Notes: generated by a model not told the origin, from the sequence alone. Numbered from the stretch's first letter, positions 42,163 through 50,678 are shown. The stretch is DNA of 64,000 nucleotides from Streptomyces xinghaiensis S187 (GCF_000220705.2 NZ_CP023202.1:3162001-3226000); one strand, 5' to 3'. A program made the numbers and translations.

Positions 42163-44664
42163 ATGGTTCTTGTGACAACTTCGCCCTTCGGGTCCGGCGA
42201 CCCGTTCTCCGATCTCTTCAACCGTTTCTTCGGCATGAGTCCGGGAGCCTCGCCGCCGGCCGTACAGCGCGTGCCCATCGGGCGACTGCTCAGCGATTCC
42301 TCTCACGAGCTGCTGGCGGCGGCAGGCGGCCGGGCGGCCGAGGACGGGGCCGATCTCGACACTGTGCACCTGCTGTGGGCCGCCACGCAGGTGCCGACCG
42401 CCCGGCAGGTGCTGGAGCAGGCAGGCGCTGATCCGGACCAGCTGGCTGCGGACCTGCAGGAGAACCTTCCCACCGGAACCGGCGGCCCCGGGCTCACGCC
42501 GGCGGCGAAGCGCGCCCTGCTTGCCGCCCACGCCCACTCCCAGGCGACCGGTGCCTCGTACATCGGTCCGGAGCACATCCTCACCGCGTTGCTGGACGAT
42601 TCGGACCTCGCCCGCACGCTGGAATCCGAGGGGGTCTCCCCCGGCGCGCTGAGCGGCGGCGGAGCCGGCCGGAAGGCGCCGTCGGGCGGGCACAGCGACA
42701 CCCCCACCTTGGACGAATACGGGCGCGACCTCACCGACGAGGCCCGCAGCGGACGCCTCGACCCGGTGATCGGCCGGGCCGAGGAGATCGAGCAGACCGT
42801 GGAGGTCCTTTCCCGGCGCACCAAGAACAACCCCGTGCTCACCGGGGATCCCGGCGTCGGCAAGACCGCCATCGTCGAAGGGCTGGCGCAGCGGATCGTC
42901 GCCGGAGAGGTCCCGAAGGCTCTGCGCGACCGCCGCGTCGTGAGCCTCGACATGGCCGGCCTGGTCGCCGGGTCCAAGTACCGGGGAGAGTTCGAGGAGC
43001 GGCTGAAGAAGGTGATCGACGAGGTCACGGAGTCCGAGAGCGGCATCGTCCTGTTCATCGACGAGCTGCACACGGTCGTCGGCGCCGGCGGAGGCGCCGA
43101 AGGCGCCATGGACGCCGGAAACATCCTCAAGCCCGCGCTCGCCCGGGGCGACCTCAGCGTCGTCGGCGCCACCACCATCGACGAGTACCGCAGGTACATC
43201 GAGAAGGACGCCGCCCTCGAACGCCGCTTCCAGCCGGTCATGGTGCGCGAGCCCACCGTCGAGGAGACGGTCGAGATCCTGCACGGGCTCCGCGACTCCT
43301 ACGAGGCCCACCACCAGGTCCGTTACACGGACGAGTCCCTGGACGCCGCGGCCGCCCTGTCCGATCGCTACATCACCGACCGCTTCCTGCCGGACAAGGC
43401 GATCGACCTCATGGACCAGGCAGGAGCCCGGGTGGGACTGCGCGGCCTCGGCGCCCCGGCCGGGACGGCGAGCCTGGAAGACCGCCTCACCAAGCTCCGC
43501 AGGGAGAAGGACGAGGCCGTCAGCACCGAGGACTACGAACGCGCAGCACAGCTCAAGGGGCAGATCCGGCAGACGGAGCGGGAACTCGCCGGCGCCGGCG
43601 GGGAGCGGGAAGAGGCCGGCAGCGTGACTCCCGAGGACATCGCCGATGTGCTCTCCGCGCGCACCGGCATCCCCGTCTCCCAGCTCACCGAGACCGAGCG
43701 CGAGCGGCTCACGAAGCTCGAAGAGGCCCTGCACGAGCGCGTGGTCGGCCAGGACGAGGCAGTCACTGCCGTCTCCCAGGCCGTGCGCCGCGGGCGGGCG
43801 GGCATGGGAGACCCCGACCGGCCAACCGGCAGCTTCCTCTTCCTCGGACCCACGGGTGTCGGCAAGACGGAGCTGGCCAAGGCACTTGCGGAACTGCTCT
43901 TCGGAGACACCGACCGGATGATCCGCTTCGACATGAGCGAGTTCCAGGAGAAGCACACCGTCTCCCGGCTCGTCGGCTCCCCGCCCGGATACGTCGGTTA
44001 CGAGGAGGCCGGGCAGCTCACCGAGGCGGTGCGCCGCAAGCCGTACAGCGTCATGCTGTTCGACGAGGTCGAGAAGGCCCACCCGGACGTCTTCAACCTG
44101 CTGCTGCAGGTGCTGGACGACGGACGGCTCACGGACGCCCAGGGACGCACGATCGACTTCCGGCACACCGTGGTCATCATGACCAGCAACATCGCCTCCC
44201 AGCGCATCCTGGACCACCGGGGGGAGGTCGACGACATCAGGGATGACCTGATGGCCGAACTCCAGGGGCATTTCCGGCCCGAGTTCCTCAACCGCATCGA
44301 CGAGATCATCGTCTTCCACGCCCTGACCCGGGCGGACCTGGTGCGCATTGTCGACCTTCTGCTGGAACGCAGCAGGCGCAGGCTCCACGCCCAGCAGATC
44401 AACCTCGAGGTCACCGAGACCGCCAAGGAGTGGCTGGCCAATCGTGGCTACCAGCCGGAGTTCGGGGCCCGGCCGCTGCGCCGTACCATCCAGACGGAGC
44501 TCGACAACCGCCTTTCGAACATGCTGCTCAGCGGCTCGCTCAATCCGGACGACACCGTCGTCGCCGATGTCAAGGACGGCGAGCTGGCACTGGCCCTCGG
44601 TCCGGCGGCCGACTCGGGCGGTGCGGAAGCGCCGGAGCCGAACGCAGCAAGTCCGGCCGAGTAG
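42163..44664 (+). CDS. AAA+ Clp-family ATPase, stand-alone ClpC/ClpL-like
   Basis: 833 residues. A short DPFSDLFNRFFG leader and a Clp N-terminal repeat domain (about 35-140); D1 with Walker A GDPGVGKT (about 229) and LFIDELHTVVG; a short middle region with a UVR-like helix EDYERAAQLKGQI (about 456); D2 with Walker A GPTGVGKT (about 562) and MLFDEVEKAHPDVF. The middle domain is ClpC/ClpL length, not the long ClpB M-domain. Between the D2 motif TSNIASQRILD and the HFRPEFLNRID segment there is no LGF/IGF loop, so it is probably not a ClpP partner. Its place splits a HATPase/DUF397 pair. Either ATG 42163 or GTG 42172 may start. Confidence 0.87.
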   Translation: MVLVTTSPFGSGDPFSDLFNRFFGMSPGASPPAVQRVPIGRLLSDSSHELLAAAGGRAAEDGADLDTVHLLWAATQVPTARQVLEQAGADPDQLAADLQENLPTGTGGPGLTPAAKRALLAAHAHSQATGASYIGPEHILTALLDDSDLARTLESEGVSPGALSGGGAGRKAPSGGHSDTPTLDEYGRDLTDEARSGRLDPVIGRAEEIEQTVEVLSRRTKNNPVLTGDPGVGKTAIVEGLAQRIVAGEVPKALRDRRVVSLDMAGLVAGSKYRGEFEERLKKVIDEVTESESGIVLFIDELHTVVGAGGGAEGAMDAGNILKPALARGDLSVVGATTIDEYRRYIEKDAALERRFQPVMVREPTVEETVEILHGLRDSYEAHHQVRYTDESLDAAAALSDRYITDRFLPDKAIDLMDQAGARVGLRGLGAPAGTASLEDRLTKLRREKDEAVSTEDYERAAQLKGQIRQTERELAGAGGEREEAGSVTPEDIADVLSARTGIPVSQLTETERERLTKLEEALHERVVGQDEAVTAVSQAVRRGRAGMGDPDRPTGSFLFLGPTGVGKTELAKALAELLFGDTDRMIRFDMSEFQEKHTVSRLVGSPPGYVGYEEAGQLTEAVRRKPYSVMLFDEVEKAHPDVFNLLLQVLDDGRLTDAQGRTIDFRHTVVIMTSNIASQRILDHRGEVDDIRDDLMAELQGHFRPEFLNRIDEIIVFHALTRADLVRIVDLLLERSRRRLHAQQINLEVTETAKEWLANRGYQPEFGARPLRRTIQTELDNRLSNMLLSGSLNPDDTVVADVKDGELALALGPAADSGGAEAPEPNAASPAE

Positions 44665-44988
44665 CCGATCCGAGCTGGAATTTCCCCGTCTTGAGCCGGG
44701 GGTTGACAGCGTCGCCGCCAGGATCGAGGGCGTCACGGCGGCGGCCGCCCAGTGGGAGGTCAGCGCGGTGCTCAGCGTCGTGGCGGAGCTCGCCGGCGAC
44801 CTGCTCGACCGTGTGATCCGCCGGCTCCGGCCCGGGTACGCGCTGCCGCCCGCCCGGCGGGCGCGGCATGTGGGAGTGTGCGGGGCGTCCGGCGACCGCC
44901 CGTACGGAAGGTGGGGGTCTGCGAGGTGGTCCGGGAGTTCAGGGGACCGGCCGGGGACGGCGACCCGGCCTGTCTGCCGCGGAGCGGG
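44665..44988 (+). pseudogene. 324-base gap with a short coding-like segment (about 44699-44875)
   Basis: From about 44699 to 44875 the plus strand reads GVDSVAARIEGVTAAAAQ and on through AVLSVVAELAGDLLDRVIRR with almost only G or C in third positions, in a frame different from the Clp-like gene. There is no start codon with a ribosome site and the pattern fades, so this looks like the remnant of a gene. I do not recognise it. The rest of the gap shows no feature. Confidence 0.25.
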
Positions 44989-45228
44989 TCAGTCCCTGAT
45001 CAGGTGATCGAACTCCCCGTCCTTGATGCCCAGCAGCATCGCCTCGACCTCGGCCGGCGTGTAGATCAGCGCGGGCCCGTCGGGGTGGCGCGAGTTGCGC
45101 ACCGCGACGTCACCTCCGGGCAGCTTGGCGAACTCCACACAAGCACCCTGTGAATTGCTGTGCCGGCTCTTCTGCCACACGGCCTCCCTCAGTTCCGTGG
45201 CGGCCATACCGTTGTACGCGTGATGCAC
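44989..45228 (-). CDS. DUF397 protein
   Basis: 79 residues, family of small regulators (BldB-related/Scr2-type) encoded near XRE/DUF5753 proteins: AVWQKSRHSNSQGACVEFA, PGGDVAVRNSRHPDGPALIYTPAEVEAML and GIKDGEFDHLIRD. It should act as the partner of the XRE protein at 40062-40955. The GTG at 45228 is chosen because GGGAGAG lies upstream and the family has HHAYNGM before the ATG at 45207. Its promoter carries TGCACGTGCA. In many Streptomyces it is adjacent to the HATPase gene; here the Clp-like gene lies between. Confidence 0.9.
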   Translation of the reverse strand: MHHAYNGMAATELREAVWQKSRHSNSQGACVEFAKLPGGDVAVRNSRHPDGPALIYTPAEVEAMLLGIKDGEFDHLIRD

Positions 45229-45292
45229 AGGACTCTCCCGAAATGGCTCGGCGGTATCCCGCCGTATGTGTGGGGGGTTGTGGGCTGCCCGG

Positions 45293-45338
45293 ATCATAAC
45301 CGCGTTCACATGCCCATGCATGAGCCTTTGCACGTGCA
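45293..45338 (-). promoter_or_regulatory. Promoter of the DUF397 gene with palindromic operator TGCACGTGCA
   Basis: On the minus strand: TGCACGTGCA (45329-45338), 7 bases, ATGCAT (45316-45321) as -35, 17 bases, TATGAT (45293-45298) as -10. Predicted start about 45286, 58 bases before the GTG. Spacing is identical to the HATPase promoter. Confidence 0.68.
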
Positions 45339-45826
45339 CCATCGGTATGCGAACCACTCCGCAGGGTTTCGGCGGAGTCCGCAATTCCCCCTTTTCCATG
45401 GAGCGGCGGGTACCGCTCCAGCCCTCGCCGCTTTCCCGGGGGCGCACGTCAGCACCGTTACCCCACGCCGTGACATGCGTCACTCCACCCCCACGGGCCT
45501 TCCCCCGGGGCGGGAGAAGAAGGCCGGCAACCCAATGCAGGTCTTCTGGTCGATATGGATGACGTGAAGAACGTTCTTCTGGTTGGTTCCCGGCCGGGAA
45601 TTTCCCCGGTTTCTTCGGAGAGGGGGCACGGAGGCTTTTCTCCGTGGACACCGTCCCCGTTTTCGTCGCACCTTGCGCCCCGCTTCGTCGCGCTGGGCAA
45701 GGGCCAATGGACCCGGGGTCACCCCCGCGCGGAACCGGTGGGAAGAAGCGGAAGAGGCATCCCCGGTATGCGGCCGAATGCCGGTGCCCCGGGCTGCGGT
45801 GCGGGAGCGCGGGTAGGGATGACGGC
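45339..45826. other. About 490-base region with two 14-base palindromes
   Basis: No supported gene. GAAGAACGTTCTTC (45566-45579) and TTCCCGGCCGGGAA (45587-45600) are perfect palindromes 7 bases apart. The region is less GC-rich than the surroundings. The ligase start lies 227 bases further on. An open frame continues into the ligase from 45644, but its composition does not look coding. Confidence 0.5.
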
Positions 45827-47419
45827 ATGCTGCTGGCCGAACTCGCGGAGACGTCCAGAGACGTCGCCGCCACCTCCGCCCGCTCGGAGAAGACGCGTCT
45901 GCTCGCCCGGCTGTTCCGGGACGCCGAGCCCGCCGAGGCTCCTCTGATCATCACCTATCTGGCGGGCCGGCTGCCCCAGCGGCGGATCGGGGTCGGCTGG
46001 AGCGTCCTCAAGGAGCACCGGCCGCCGGCGCCCGAGCCGCGGCTGTCCGTCCTGGAGGTCGACGCCGCGCTCGGCACCATCGCGGCCGTCTCCGGCACCG
46101 GCGCGCTGGCGGAACGGAAACGGCTGGTGGGCGCGCTGCTGGAGGCGGCGACCGAGGAAGAGCAGCGGTTTCTGCTCGGGCTGCTCTCCGGCGAACCGCG
46201 GCGGGGCGCGCTGGACGCGCTCGCCGTGGAAGGGCTGGCCGCCGCCACCGGCGCGGAGCCGGCCGAGGTGCGCCGCGCCGTGATGCTGGGCGGTTCGCTC
46301 GGTGGAGTCGCCGAGGTGCTGCTGGAGCGGGGGCCGGCCGCGCTCGCCGACTTCCGGCTGCGGGTCGGCCGGCCGGTGCTGCCGATGCTGGCGCACACCG
46401 CGAAGAGCGTGGACGAGGCGCTGGACAAGCTGGGCCCGTGCGCGGTGGAGGAGAAGCTCGACGGCATCCGGGTGCAGGTGCACCGGGACGGCGACTCCGT
46501 ACGGGTCTGGACCCGCACCCTGGACGAGATCACCGACCGGCTGCCGGAGGTGACCGAGGCGGCCCGGGCACTGGCGGCCCGGAGCGCCGTGCTCGACGGT
46601 GAGGTGATCGCCCTGCGGGAGGACGGCCGGCCGCGGCCCTTCCAGGAGGTCTCCGGGCGGGTCGGTTCGCGCGCGGACGTCTCCGCCGCCCGGCTGTCGC
46701 TGCCGCTCTCCGCCGTCTTCTTCGACCTGTTGTCGGTGGACGGCCGCGACCTGCTCGAACTCCCCGCCTCCGCGCGCCACGCCGAACTGGCCCGGGTGGT
46801 GCCGGAGCCCCTGCGCGTACGGCGTCTGGAGGCCGCCGCGCCGGAGACGGAGAAGACCCGGCGTGCGGTACGGGAGTTCGCCGCGGAGACCCTGGAGCGG
46901 GGGCACGAGGGGGTCGTGCTGAAGGCGCTGGACTCGGTGTACAACGCGGGGCGGCGCGGTTCCTCCTGGCTGAAGGTCAAGCCGGTGCACACCCTCGACC
47001 TGGTGGTGCTCGCCGCGGAGTGGGGCCACGGGCGGCGCAGCGGCAAGCTCTCCAACCTCCATCTCGGCGCGCGGCGGCCCGACGGCTCGTTCGCCATGCT
47101 CGGCAAGACGTTCAAGGGGCTCACCGACCGGCTGCTCACCTGGCAGACGGAGCGGCTGCTGGATCTGGCCACCGCCCGGGAACCGTGGGGGGTGGTCGTC
47201 CGGCCGGAGCTGGTCGTCGAGATCGCGTTCGACGGGGTGCAGCGCTCGTCCCGCTATCCGGAGGGCATCACCCTGCGCTTCGCGCGGGTGCTCCGCTACC
47301 GCGAGGACAAACAGGCGTCCGAGGCCGACACCGTGGACGCCGTACGGGCGCTGTACGCGGGGGGCGGACGGAAGGGCCGGGCGGGCCCGGAAAGCGGGCG
47401 CCGCGGCGGCGCGGAGTGA
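45827..47419 (+). CDS. ATP-dependent DNA ligase (archaeal/LigB-like)
   Basis: 530 residues, the length of the archaeal and mycobacterial LigB type: an N-terminal DNA-binding domain (about 1-170), the nucleotidyltransferase core with motif I EEKLDGIRVQVHR (Lys210, the adenylated residue), motif Va EGVVLKALDSVYNAGRRGSSWLKVK (motifs IV-V), and an OB-fold C-terminus. Seals nicks using ATP, probably in repair rather than replication, as bacteria also have NAD-dependent LigA. The ATG lies 7 bases after TAGGGA, which may be a leaderless -10. Next gene GlsB-like follows by 78 bases. Confidence 0.9.
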   Translation: MLLAELAETSRDVAATSARSEKTRLLARLFRDAEPAEAPLIITYLAGRLPQRRIGVGWSVLKEHRPPAPEPRLSVLEVDAALGTIAAVSGTGALAERKRLVGALLEAATEEEQRFLLGLLSGEPRRGALDALAVEGLAAATGAEPAEVRRAVMLGGSLGGVAEVLLERGPAALADFRLRVGRPVLPMLAHTAKSVDEALDKLGPCAVEEKLDGIRVQVHRDGDSVRVWTRTLDEITDRLPEVTEAARALAARSAVLDGEVIALREDGRPRPFQEVSGRVGSRADVSAARLSLPLSAVFFDLLSVDGRDLLELPASARHAELARVVPEPLRVRRLEAAAPETEKTRRAVREFAAETLERGHEGVVLKALDSVYNAGRRGSSWLKVKPVHTLDLVVLAAEWGHGRRSGKLSNLHLGARRPDGSFAMLGKTFKGLTDRLLTWQTERLLDLATAREPWGVVVRPELVVEIAFDGVQRSSRYPEGITLRFARVLRYREDKQASEADTVDAVRALYAGGGRKGRAGPESGRRGGAE

Positions 47420-47497
47420 CGCGCACATGTCGGGGCAGAAGGACCGGTACGTACCGCGGTTCGCACATCACTACGGAGTCAGTACGGAGAGGCAGAC

Positions 47498-47761
47498 ATG
47501 GAGATCTCGGGCATCATCAGTGCGATCATCATCGGCATCATCATCGGTGTGCTGGGCCGGCTGGTCATCCCCGGCCGGCAGCGGATCGGCGTGCTGTGGA
47601 CGATCCTCGTCGGTATCGTCGCCGCGCTGATCGGTACGGCCCTCGCGGGTGCGCTGGGCGTCTCCGACACGGACGGCCCCGACTGGATCGAGTGGCTGAT
47701 CCAGATCGCGCTGGCCGCCGTCGGTGTCGCGGCGCTCGACCGCGCCAAGGCACGGACCTGA
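47498..47761 (+). CDS. GlsB/YeaQ/YmgE-type small stress membrane protein
   Basis: 87 residues with three hydrophobic segments: an N-terminal IIIGIIIGVLGRLVIPG, a WTILVGIVAALIGTALAGALG in the middle and a C-terminal LIQIALAAVGVAAL. The glycine-zipper-like middle is that of the transglycosylase-associated (YmgE) family, which in enterobacteria and firmicutes is induced by stress. GGAGAGG precedes the ATG. It may be under a stress sigma factor, but I see no convincing sigma-B-type promoter. Confidence 0.87.
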   Translation: MEISGIISAIIIGIIIGVLGRLVIPGRQRIGVLWTILVGIVAALIGTALAGALGVSDTDGPDWIEWLIQIALAAVGVAALDRAKART

Positions 47762-47850
47762 CCGCGCGGGCACCGGCCGCCTCCGGGTTAGGGGCGGGCC
47801 GGGGAGCGCCGGCCCCACCGCCGGTGGAGGACCGGTCCGGGGATTCCCGG

Positions 47851-47886
47851 AGGCCCGGACCACTCGCCGACCAGTGGTCCGGGCCT
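47851..47886. terminator. Perfect 14-bp hairpin between convergent genes
   Basis: Arms 47851-47864 and 47873-47886 (AGGCCCGGACCACT and complement) with an 8-base loop, between the GlsB-like and PlsC-like genes. Confidence 0.82.
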
Positions 47887-47933
47887 CTGGCGTGCCCGCC
47901 GCCGCGTTCGCCGTTCCGGGTACGGGTGCGCAT

Positions 47934-48878
47934 TCAGGCCCGGACCGGATCCCGCCCCGCCCGGCCGGCGGGAACGGCCGCGGGTGCCCGGCCCGGAGGA
48001 GGGCCCGCCGGGCGCGGACTGGCGGGTCGGGGGGTGGAGGGGTGCGGGCCGGCGGGGTGCGCGGCCGGGTCCGTGCCCCGTACGAGCGTCTGTGCGCGTG
48101 CGGCCAGGGAGCGCCGGTCGTCCGCGCCGGGCGCCGTCCGCAGCGGCGGGTGGACGCGGACCCGGACGGTGAGCGCGCGGGCGGTCAGCACCCGGCGCAG
48201 CGAGCCGCCGAAACCGTCCTCGCCGACGAACGCCGCCACGGTGCTCGGGGCGCCCGCCTGCTCGTAGCCGAGGGTGACGGGCCGCACGGGCGCCCCGGCG
48301 TCGAGCGCCGCCTGGAACGCGGCCGGGCGGAACCGGCCGCCGGGTGCGGAGCAGTGCGTGATCCCCTCGGGGAAGACGGCCACGGACCGCCCGGCGCGCA
48401 ACAGTCCGGCCAGGGCCTCCACGGTGCCGGGCAGACCGCGCAGGCTGCCGCGGTCGATGAAGCGCGTACCGGCGCGCCGGACCATCGGTCCGAGCACCGG
48501 CCAGTCGCCGACCTCGCGCTTGGCGAGCAGGGTCACCGGTTCGACGGCCAGCAGGGCGACGGCGTCGAGCCAGGAGACGTGGTTGGCGACGACGAGGGTG
48601 CCGGGCGCGGGCTCACCCCGTGCGCCGCGTCCGCCCGGTGCGCTCAGGACGGTGCCGTCCGGGATCTCCAGCCGCACGCCGAGGGCGTCGAGCAGGGCGC
48701 GGGCCCGGCCGCGCAGCACCTCGGGCCGGGCGATGCCGTCGCCGTCGCGCAGCGCTCCGGCCAGTTCCCGGGTGAAGGCGGCCGTGCGGCGGAGGGCGGG
48801 CGCCGGGCGCACGGGCGGAGCGGTGTGCGCGACGCAGCCGGACGGGGTGCAGGACGAGCCGGGGGCCCAGGGGTTCAC
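47934..48878 (-). CDS. PlsC-like lysophospholipid/N-acyl acyltransferase (OlsA-like)
   Basis: 314 residues of the 1-acyl-glycerol-3-phosphate acyltransferase (PlsC) superfamily: acyl-acceptor motif NHVSWLDAV (the HX4D catalytic pair, about residue 100), FIDRG, FPEGITH (substrate motif). The C-terminal 70 residues are Pro/Ala/Arg-rich and disordered. The GTG overlaps the stop of the GNAT gene by 4 bases, so both are coupled. A GNAT-plus-PlsC pair is the OlsB-OlsA arrangement of ornithine (aminolipid) synthesis; the substrate here is unknown. Probably membrane-associated. Confidence 0.82.
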   Translation of the reverse strand: MNPWAPGSSCTPSGCVAHTAPPVRPAPALRRTAAFTRELAGALRDGDGIARPEVLRGRARALLDALGVRLEIPDGTVLSAPGGRGARGEPAPGTLVVANHVSWLDAVALLAVEPVTLLAKREVGDWPVLGPMVRRAGTRFIDRGSLRGLPGTVEALAGLLRAGRSVAVFPEGITHCSAPGGRFRPAAFQAALDAGAPVRPVTLGYEQAGAPSTVAAFVGEDGFGGSLRRVLTARALTVRVRVHPPLRTAPGADDRRSLAARAQTLVRGTDPAAHPAGPHPSTPRPASPRPAGPPPGRAPAAVPAGRAGRDPVRA

Positions 48879-49627
48879 CGGAGGTCGCCCAGGAAGAAGC
48901 GCCGGTAGCGGTCGTTCATCCGTTCGGTGTCGAGCAGGACGAAGAAGTCGGCGTCTCCGAACACCCGGTCGTGCTGCGGCGGTCCGCACATCCAGGCACC
49001 GGCCCGCAGATAGCCGCGGAGCAGCGGGGGCAGGGCGAGCGGGTCCGGCCGGGCGTCCACCGGGCGGGGCGGGGTCCACGGGTCGAGCGGCTGGACGCGC
49101 AGCGCGGGCGGGGCGGCGTGCCGGGTGGTGCCCAGCAGCCAGGCGTTCGCCGCCGCCTGCCCGCCGTCGCCCAGCGGCACCGAGGCGCAGCCGGCGAGAT
49201 AGCGGTGCCCGGACAGCAGGACGTAGCGGGCGAGCCCGGACCACATGAGGTTGATGACGCCGCCCGAGCGGTGCGCGGGGTGCACGCAGGCCCGGCCGGC
49301 CTCGACCATGGAGGAGCGCACCTCGGCGGGCAGGGTGCGCAGATCGAACTCGGTTTCGGAGTACAGGTGCGCGCTGCGGCCCGGGGGCAGCAGCCGGTAG
49401 GTGCCGACGGCCTCGCCGGTCGCCGTGTCGGTGACGACGAGGTGGTCCATCACGTCGTCGAAGGCGTCGGTGTCCCGCCCGTCGGCCGTCGGGCGCAGCC
49501 GGGCGCCGCGCTCCTCCGCGAAGACCTGGTGGCGCAGTCGCTGCGCGGCGTGGATCAGCTCATCGGTGTCGGCTATCGCCATGGTGTACGAGGACGTGCC
49601 CGCCGAAGCGGTCGATGTCGAGAGCAT
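48875..49627 (-). CDS. GNAT N-acyltransferase (OlsB-like)
   Basis: 250 residues, an autoinducer-synthase-like GNAT (Acetyltransf_5) fold: LIHAAQRLRHQVFAEERGARL, DHLVVTDTATGEAVGTYRLLPP, YSETEFDLRTL, GRACVHPAHRSGGVINLMWSGLARY and a C-terminal VFGDADFFVLLDTERMNDRYRRFFLG. This matches OlsB-type enzymes that attach a 3-hydroxyacyl chain to ornithine or another amino acid; then the PlsC-like protein adds the second chain. The first ATG (49627) is used; the in-frame ATG about 47 residues in the sequence at MAIADTD is also possible. Confidence 0.8.
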   Translation of the reverse strand: MLSTSTASAGTSSYTMAIADTDELIHAAQRLRHQVFAEERGARLRPTADGRDTDAFDDVMDHLVVTDTATGEAVGTYRLLPPGRSAHLYSETEFDLRTLPAEVRSSMVEAGRACVHPAHRSGGVINLMWSGLARYVLLSGHRYLAGCASVPLGDGGQAAANAWLLGTTRHAAPPALRVQPLDPWTPPRPVDARPDPLALPPLLRGYLRAGAWMCGPPQHDRVFGDADFFVLLDTERMNDRYRRFFLGDLR

Positions 49628-49736
49628 GCCATGACTGTGCCGGGCACCGCCCAATGCCCGGTGTCCGTACGGTGAGGGGGGCACAGCGGGCGGATGACGG
49701 CGGCACGCCGCCGGCCGCGCGCCCCCGCCGGACGGC

Positions 49737-50678
49737 TCAGGCGCCGGTGGTACCGGCGGCTTCGACCGCTCCGGCGGCACGGGCGGTGCCCTCGGCGCCG
49801 GCCGCGCAGGGAGCGGTGCTGCCGCGCTCCACATAGCGGGCGGTGGGCAGCGAGCGCTCGGCGACCGGGCGCCCGTCCACGAGTTCGAGCACGGAGCGGG
49901 CCACCAGGACGCCGTACTGGTGCACGTCCAGGCTCATGGTGGTGAGCGGCGGGGAGGCCAGCCGGCACAGGGTGGAGTCGTCCCAGGCGATCAGGGAGAG
50001 CCGCTCCGGTACGGCGAAGCCGAGCTCCTTGGCCGCGGCCAGCCCGGCGACCGCCATCACGTCGTTGTCGTAGAGGATCGCGGTGGGCGGCGCGTCCGCG
50101 CCCAGCAGCCGGGCGGTCAGCCGCTCCCCCGCCTCGGCGGAGTAGTCGCCCTCGACGATGACCGGGGGCTCCAGGCCGGCCGCGCGGCAGCCGTCCTCCA
50201 GGGCGGCGGTCCGCGCCCGGGTGTGCAGCAGCTCCGCCGGGCCGCTCACCCGTGCGATGCGCCGGTGGCCCAGGTCCAGCAGCCGCGCCAGCGCCTCCCG
50301 TACCGGCCCGGCGTCGTCGGTGCGGACGGCGGGCGCCGCCGGGTCCTCCTCCCAGGTGCCGACGAGCACGGCGGGCAGGCCGAGTTCGCGCAGGCGGGCG
50401 GGCCGCCGGTCGCCGGCGGTGAGGTTGACGACCGCGACGGCGTCCACCAGCCGCCGTTCGGCCCACCGCCGGTAGGCGGCCAGCTCGGCGTCCTGGGCGG
50501 GGACGACGTGGAGGAGCAGGGACATGCCGCGTTCCGCCAGGCTCTCCTCGATGCCCGCGATGAACTCCATGAAGAAGGGTTCGACGCCGAGCAGCCGGGC
50601 GGGCCGGGCGAGCACCAGCCCGACCGCACCCGTTCCCGTCAGCTCACGCCCCGTCGGCTCACGCTCCGCTCCGGCCAC
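49737..50678 (-). CDS. LacI-type periplasmic-binding fold protein without a helix-turn-helix
   Basis: 313 residues. The sugar-binding core of LacI/GalR repressors is clear: GLVLARPARLLGVEPFFMEFIAGIEESL at the start of the fold, AVAVVNLTAGDR, AVLVGTWEEDP, LLDLGHRRIARVSGP, VPERLSLIAWDDSTLCRLASPPLTTMSLD. But residues 1-17 replace the 60-residue LacI-type DNA-binding domain and the mannosidase gene ends just before, so no domain is lost by a wrong start. It could act as a sugar sensor through another protein, or be a broken regulator. Coupled to the beta-mannosidase gene (TGAGTG junction). Confidence 0.82.
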   Translation of the reverse strand: MAGAEREPTGRELTGTGAVGLVLARPARLLGVEPFFMEFIAGIEESLAERGMSLLLHVVPAQDAELAAYRRWAERRLVDAVAVVNLTAGDRRPARLRELGLPAVLVGTWEEDPAAPAVRTDDAGPVREALARLLDLGHRRIARVSGPAELLHTRARTAALEDGCRAAGLEPPVIVEGDYSAEAGERLTARLLGADAPPTAILYDNDVMAVAGLAAAKELGFAVPERLSLIAWDDSTLCRLASPPLTTMSLDVHQYGVLVARSVLELVDGRPVAERSLPTARYVERGSTAPCAAGAEGTARAAGAVEAAGTTGA

